A stretch of 64,000 bases of DNA. Origin: Flammula alnicola. Lineage: Eukaryota; Basidiomycota; Agaricomycetes; Agaricales; Strophariaceae. Below, in pieces: positions 58,501 through 64,000 of the stretch. The notes under the pieces were generated by a model that was not told where the DNA came from, ran no database searches, and saw nothing but the letters and a program-made list of their open reading frames with translations. The position numbers were made by a program, and so were the translations under genes. Location of the stretch: positions 434,001-498,000 of the forward strand of contig JADNRV010000015.1 in assembly GCA_015499995.1 (NCBI GenBank), in the 5' to 3' direction. Numbering within the stretch: the stretch's first letter is position 1; each line of letters starts with the position of its first letter.

Positions 58501-58797
58501 GCGAAAGCAAACCAGAAGTTGATTGCTTTCGAACGCGGATTTATCTCTGAGGAAGGCATCAAGGACAGAGAATGGTACAGGCATCTTGGCGTGGCTCCTG
58601 GAAAATGGCTTGGTAAGTCATGTACCTATCATCACCTGCTTTGTTGACTAACGATTATGGAACTAGGTTATGGCGCGACGACATTCCCTGGACTCACGGA
58701 AGCCATCACAATTGAGAAGAATGTCACTCTGATCAGTCATGAAGCCAAGCGCTTGGAGAGCCTCCTCGACAACATGTCTATTGCACTCTTACCTTGA
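55527..58797 (+). CDS. M28B metallopeptidase (glutamate carboxypeptidase II-like), copy 3
   Basis: This is the near-identical inverted duplicate of copy 1, with the same intron positions, the same single membrane anchor (CATLLVFWYLI) and the same domain order. All zinc and catalytic motifs are intact, here with the canonical GGHRDAW (Gly codon 57044-57046), [39 protein letters not shown] and YHYHSIYDT. Differences from copy 1 are scattered substitutions such as IPLDAR for VPLDAG near the N terminus and VQTEDGKKHLSGR for VQTKDGKKLLSGQ. No frameshift was found across the exons. The duplicated block includes about 150 bp upstream and 120 bp downstream but no neighbouring gene. Confidence 0.9.
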
Positions 58798-58944
58798 TAA
58801 AGGAGTGACTCGTGGATTCTATTTTTGTAATGTAATTGTAATACCAAAATTTGCAGCCCAAACAGCTAGCGATAGAAACCGTGTTGCGTAATAAACGTCT
58901 AAATGTGACTCTAAATCTCTTGTTTCCAACCCATGAGCAGAAGT
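58798..58944. other. Convergent spacer after M28B copy 3
   Basis: Its first ~120 bp match the 3' flank of copy 1, including TAAATGTGACTCTAAAT. This marks the edge of the duplication. Confidence 0.55.
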
Positions 58945-60598
58945 TCAAGTCATAGTTGGACCATTTTCTCCGGAGCAAATTCTGTGTCTGACGGTACCCG
59001 TTTCTTGTGCGTCCATACGCGGCGTGTTCGTAAACTGAATACTTGATGCGAAACGAAGCAAATCTTCCGTCGACGGGACATCGTTTACCTGTGTGTCTTC
59101 TGATGTGAGGAAGCTCAGTGAAGCGTTAGGTGCCTTTAAACCACCGGCCTTGAATAACATAACAGATGGAAATGATGCTTGAACCTCACCGGCAAGGTTG
59201 ATGAAATAGTCTGTATCCTGTCATTTCCTGGATTTGTTGCTACCTGGTCCCACTGCCAGGTGCTAAGGGATGTTCTACCGAAGTCGTGGGACTGCATTCG
59301 TTGGCGGAGCTTTGTGCGTGAATTTAGAGTGCGTAACATGCCGAAAGTGTAGAATTTTCCTGTCAGTAAGACGAAGAAGAGGACGAGATGGTCATCCATT
59401 CGCTAGCAGTGTACATCGTCAGGGATTGATGGAATTCAGAAGAGCGATACTCATACTGGTCTGGCATGGTAAAGCCCCACAGCGATCACCATGCAGAAAG
59501 ATGGAAGAATCGCAGATTCCCAGGTCATGTGGATGACCTTGACGACAGTCTTGTCTATCTCCTTGAAGCCAGTTCTGGAGTGCCACAGTGAAATCATCAC
59601 TGTTTAACCTCAACTCAGGACGAGACAAAATATTCCACAGAGAAAGTCGCACATATCGTCGTTACAGTGACTTCCAGCACTGATTTGCCGCTCGATTAAC
59701 ACATTTCTTTGACCTTGACAAGTAGGCGCAAACTCGCCTAATGATCCAAAAATCCAGAAAGAAAAGGCAACTATGGTCTAGAACAAAAGCTGAACGACAA
59801 TTAGGTGTGGAGCTTGATTTAGCACGTACTGAAGGAAGGAGAAAATGGCTCGCTGTCAGCGTCTTCCAAAGCATCCCATCAGATTAGCCTATTTCGAGAT
59901 GATTGTTGGTTGGATTTACATCATCTGTCCCTTCCAAAGAACGAAATGCTACGCCCATGGCTATCGCCTATGAAAAGGTCGACTCAAGAAATCTAAAAAT
60001 ATAACGCCACATACTAGATATAGATTAGCGGCCATGATAACCATTGATAGAACGGAGAGTGGCGCTAGAACCCAGATATTCCTATCCATCATCTTCGGAA
60101 GCTTTTCAACTATCGGCGCCAATATGTGTGTGGCGCACCGACCTTCCAGCATCTCCGTATGTAGAACCCTTCGCACAACCAGCATATACAGCCGTTGAGA
60201 AAGAGATCTGACCACTCGATTCGACTGGTCGACTATCGAGAAGGAATATTCGACATTAATGCCAGATCATTAAATAAGCCTCAATGCTGTAGACGCACCC
60301 ATTTTTGATGATGTATAAGTGTCCTCCAAACTTTGTAGTCTTCCAAGATGGTCTGCAAGCTAAATCGTGGCATTAAAAATGAAATTCAAAACGAAATACA
60401 GTTCGCCACTACTCACATGGATAAGGTGATCACAGCAACCACGAAGAGCCGCTTTCGCCACGAGTCGTCGCGATAATCCATCAAGTATTTGAAGGCCTGG
60501 TTTACGATTGTACCTAGAAGGAAGGATTGCAGTAGTCCATCCAGTAAGATGGCGCCCGGTAGATCTTCAGCCGGTTTTCCAGGAATTGTGGAATTCAT
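58945..60598 (-). CDS. DUF6534-like seven-helix membrane protein (middle unresolved)
   Basis: Family blocks appear in the expected order but are split by several introns: IPGKPAEDLPGAILLDGLLQ, LQTILEDYKVWRTLIHH, IEWSDLFLNGCICWLCE, FYIRRCWK, NIWVLAPLSVLSMVIMAANLYL, TGFKEIDKTVVKVIHMTWES and DDHLVLFFVLLTGKFYTFGML, then LRTLNSR and RTSLSTWQWDQ. These match the basidiomycete DUF6534 proteins, which have seven membrane segments and no known function. Between about 59990 and 59560 I could not find splice joins that keep one frame, and several stops intervene. The gene may be damaged there or have unusual introns. The C-terminal stop is at 58945 if the last joins are right. Confidence 0.65.
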
Positions 60599-60953
60599 CG
60601 CGATAGAATGAAATGGAAGTCAGGTGTCCGAGGGGACTCTGCATCCCGTCAAAGAGGTCATTTAAGCCAACCACAGCCACTTTGGTGGCTGACCAGGGCA
60701 GTCTGTCGAGTATGAACAGCTTGCACGCACTAGTCCATTAGGATGGTGTTAAAAATAGATCCTGAATAAGAGTGGAAACCAAAGATGTATGACACATATT
60801 CATAGATTGCATGAAAACCAAGAAGCCAAAAGCGGTCGGTATGCAAGGTTTCATGGAGAAAACGTGGTAATTATGTATGGCACAAAAAAAACAACGGGCA
60901 TTAAGGTATAACAATAATGGCTGGACGTACATACATCTCATCAAACCCTCCAA
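60599..60953. other. Intergenic region
   Basis: 355 bp between the DUF6534-like start and the next minus-strand gene's 3' end. AT-rich, nothing else seen. Confidence 0.5.
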
Positions 60954-63353
60954 TCAAACATCAGCGCGAGCCTCATTCCAAGCGATAGAATGATCGTTCA
61001 CACAATGCGCTTCTAATTGCTCGTCCGTAGCGCCAACAAAGGGGACAGGTGGCTCATCGGTAAACCCATGCTCGAATCGATACCTATCATTAACACGGGG
61101 TGAGTCTCGTGATAGCAAAAGAAGAAACGAGAATAACTGACTTGCAGAAGTAACAGGTCACCTCACCCCTACGATCCTCGCCGTAGATCTGTTCAAGAAT
61201 GTCTTCCACTAGTCGTAGTCCATCAGGTCCGACCTCAATCACTTCATCTTCTTCGTGCTCTTCTTGCTCTCCCTCTTGGCTACCAGGGACGCCTGAGTCC
61301 ACCTGCATTTCTACTTGAACCTGGGAGGCTGCTTCGGCTGGTGGGGGTTTGACGTCAGCAGGAGAAGGAGACAGTGAGGGAAATGTGGACGAAGGGCCCG
61401 GCGTATTCTGTCCCGAAGCAGGCTCTTCCAGACGAGGTTTCTTGTTTGATTCTTCTGTCCATTCACCCAGCCCATCAGATAATGATACACTTTCGCGTTT
61501 CAATGGCGTAGGTCGAGGGTGTGGAGCTGGAGAGGCACTACTACTACTTGATGCATCGTTACCAGAACGATATGGAACGGGCGTCGGCGTTTTAGGTGTT
61601 TCGCCCTCTTGCACTGTATGAGTCGGATGTGGGGCATAAGGGAATCCAGATGGAGTTGGTGAAGGAACGACCTTACTTGGTACTTGCATCGTACTGCGAG
61701 GGTTTAAGTAAGTATCATTTGGAGAGACAGTGGTTGGGATGACAATGGCGGGCTGGGCAGGGTATTCTGCAGTTGTTGGAGGAGTTGGGAGGACGGACCG
61801 AGATGGATAATTCTTAGTTGACGATGAGAAGGGTGGTGGAGCAAAGACACTGGAAGCGCTCAGAGGCGTTGGCGGTAGTTCCACATTGGCATGTTGGTTC
61901 AACGGTGGAGTGTGCCTTTTAGCAGGTAATGGCGCGGATCCCGTACGTGTTGCAGGACTGGTTGAAGACTGAGAAGAGCCGCGCAGAGGAATCGGCTGGA
62001 ACGTTTGCGTGGTAGAGTTTGAGGAGCGCCTTTCATTTCGGACGTTGTTGGCCATCTCGACAAGAGGATCTTGGTAAGGCCGAGGATATTGTTGCATGGA
62101 CGACCCTGCTTGACGCTATGAAACGATGAAAACAAGTTCACTTAAGACAGTACTATAAAACACTTACCTGATGATGCAGAGTCCCCGTCGGTGTCGTTGC
62201 CAACCGAGGAAGAATCTATTATGCCGCTGTGAGCCTAAGTAAACAGAATAGAAAATGTAAGCCAATCACTTGTTGATATTGTGGATGTCGCGGTTGTGGT
62301 TGTGCAGAAGGCCCTGAGGCTGGAGAATTTGTTAGGGAACTTGTTGCTTGCATTTGAAGAAGCATTTACCAATGAGACTCCCTGACGACCTTCGGGAATC
62401 GGGATGCGCTGAGGAGCCTGGCTGCTGTCTGTGCTGATTAACAGCTTGCTGCGTCTGCATCAGCTCATTTCTTCTTAAAGGCTGTGGACCGCCGAGCTGC
62501 TGGGTGATAGGCGAAACGGCGACTGGGGAGGAATCGAACATCTGGCCTTGGATATATCTAACCATCCCGGGCTGAGGTTGGGTTTGGGTTTGGATGTGAG
62601 GCACAGGCGGCGGTGCTACACGTCGTGCGTTCGGAGCGGACTGCAATTGTTGCTGTTGGACATGATAGGCGTTTTGGTCCTGTTGTTGTTGGTGGTGGTG
62701 GTGGTGATTTGGCTTTTGCGTCGTTCGAAGGATCTCCCTGAGCTGGACGATTTCATGGAATGCGCGGTTATACGTCTCCGAGAGACCTAGATATTCCTTG
62801 TATAGTTGCATGTACTTCTGATCCTGTACAGCAGTTTGTGCGCCCTCCGCTACGGTATTGATCTTCATCAACTGGTCGAGCTGTGCCCTTAACTTTCGAT
62901 TTTCCGACTCCAAGTCGGTTATCCGTTTGACTTTCTCCCCGTCCGGCGTCTTCAACCACTTCAAATTCTCATTCTGTGTCTTGACCACCTCCAAGAGACG
63001 CTTGTTGTCTTCATAAAGCTTGACGTTTTCGCTCTGCCATGTCTTATTTCGAAGTTCTAGCTCCTGGAGCCTGGCTGGCATGCCAGGATAATACCCAAGT
63101 TCCTGGAGACACCCATTTGCAGTACCGGCTAGAATCTCGACGATCCTTTGCCGCATATCTCCAGGAGTCAGAGGTTGAGCAGGCACAGGATGTTCGATAC
63201 TCCGTCTAAAAGAGAAAAAAATCAATCAACGTTAGAAATTTAGATTGGAGTCGAATTCTGCCTGCCAACTCAGACCGAAAGAGGTGCTCACTTTCTTTTC
63301 TCGCCTTGTTGAGGGGGATTGGCAGCCGAAGACGCGGAAGAGGAGGATTCCAT
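60954..63353 (-). CDS. Coiled-coil protein with C-terminal CxxC...HxxxxH motif
   Basis: I do not recognise this protein of roughly 700 residues. After a Ser-rich start (MESSSSASSAANPPQQG) comes a conserved-looking block QRIVEILAGTANGCLQELGYYPG, a long coiled coil (LQELELRNKTWQSENVKLYEDNKRLL and onward through LYKEYLGLSETYNRAFHEIVQL), a His/Gln run (HHHHHHQQQQ) and a long Pro/Ser/Thr-rich segment. The C terminus reads GEVTCYFCK, spliced to RFEHGFTDEP and EQLEAHCVNDHSIAWNE, giving C-x2-C and H-x4-H. That is compatible with a C2H2-like finger with a long loop. Architecture suggests a nuclear regulator. An upstream in-frame ATG at 63509 could extend it by 52 residues. Confidence 0.7.
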
Positions 63354-64000
63354 CGCATTGCATGCGCGAAAAACGCGTCCGAGTCGTTGCTGCTTGGTTG
63401 GTGCCTTGCTTTGGTTCAAGTAACCGGACTTGCAGGGTCGCTCCGAGTCCAAGTAAGCCGGCCCGTCATCCCGAGTGCTGATTTCTATTTCGGCGTTTGC
63501 CGGCAACACAGGTCATTCTTTTTCAACCTCTCGTATTTTTCTGCGGGGCTTGTTGACGCCCGTGTAGAACTTCGTTGATCGTTGCCCTCGCTTTCCTCCG
63601 CTAGGACCCAGGCTAGGACTTATCTTTTCACTACACTCCAGGACTGCGAAATCTGCCAGCGATCAGAGCTGAATCATCCTCGAGGGTAGTAGGTGTGCAA
63701 ATGCTAGTGATACTGAGTCGTTCGTCCTCGTCTTCTATCTTTCCGCGGAGAAGTCGCTTACTCTGGTACGCTCCTGTCAACCCGATTCCATGGTCCGTTT
63801 GTTTCTTTTGGTTTATTAATGGCTTTTTGGGTCCTACCCACTACATTCAAAGGGATCAATTTGTCGCTGGATATTCTGTCAAAACCATCGAATTCAAGCG
63901 AAGGAAAAATAAAGCTCCAGGCCAAATAAAGGCTCCATAGTACATCCCAGTTGTACCTTCAGTCATTCGAAAGTTCAAGCCATTACCATCCCTTGCATCC
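63354..64000. other. Window end, no further gene identified
   Basis: Contains the promoter of the minus-strand coiled-coil gene. A short plus-strand frame near 63695-63940 has no signature and is not called. Confidence 0.5.

Noticed and set aside
1..64000. Search for CRISPR arrays, rRNA, tRNA and secondary-metabolite backbone genes
   Set aside because: None was visible by eye; the genome is eukaryotic and no regularly spaced repeats, PKS, NRPS or terpene synthase motifs were seen.

Overview
The window is nuclear chromosomal DNA of a basidiomycete fungus, most likely an Agaricomycete. Genes are closely packed on both strands and broken by many 45-80 bp GT-AG introns, and several families are typical of mushrooms (a DUF6534-like membrane protein, a secreted PEBP-like protein, and a membrane protein with a C-terminal Cys/Trp-rich domain). 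About 24 protein genes can be read. No rRNA, tRNA, CRISPR array or prokaryotic feature was seen. All gene models were spliced by eye from reading frame, splice signals and family knowledge; no search was run.

Layout. 1-3.6 kb: 3' part of the RNA polymerase I largest subunit. 3.8-4.8 kb: a disordered protein with a KEN box and CDK-type sites. 5.46-6.15 kb: a short inverted-repeat transposon with 96-bp terminal repeats and a 9-bp target duplication. 8.0-8.4 kb: LCL2. 9.0-9.9 kb: a secreted PEBP-like protein. 10.3-17 kb: three RNA-processing genes (SF3B6, FAL1/eIF4A-III, SF3A3), with a 2.5-kb stretch lacking recognisable genes between the first two. 17-21.3 kb: a synaptojanin-type phosphoinositide phosphatase. 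21.6-22.8 kb: SVP26/TEX261. 23.1-24 kb: DID2 (ESCRT-III). 24.8-28.3 kb: a 1029-residue disordered protein. 29.3-31.1 kb: a mitochondrial serine O-acetyltransferase-like enzyme. 31.4-32.5 kb: VPS60 (ESCRT-III). 32.6-35 kb: an aldehyde dehydrogenase.

35.2-58.8 kb holds three genes for M28B metallopeptidases (glutamate carboxypeptidase II / transferrin-receptor-like). Copy 1 (minus) and copy 2 (plus) are divergent neighbours. Copy 3 (plus) lies 13 kb further on and is nearly identical to copy 1, so it is a recent inverted duplicate. Between copies 2 and 3 lie a membrane-anchored spermidine-synthase-like protein, a BTB protein, a membrane protein, a 2-oxoglutarate/Fe(II) oxygenase, an uncharacterised protein and an RCC1-type RanGEF. 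58.9-60.6 kb: a DUF6534-like seven-helix protein. 61-63.4 kb: a coiled-coil protein with a C-terminal CxxC...HxxxxH motif.

Functional themes are mostly housekeeping: rDNA transcription, U2 snRNP and exon-junction factors, endosome/Golgi traffic (synaptojanin, SVP26, DID2, VPS60), sulfur amino-acid synthesis and Ran-dependent transport. The least ordinary parts are the Mutator-like miniature element, the expanding M28B family (including a 5-nt micro-exon in copy 2), the frame-shifted tail of DID2, and palindromic promoter motifs upstream of the O-acetyltransferase gene.
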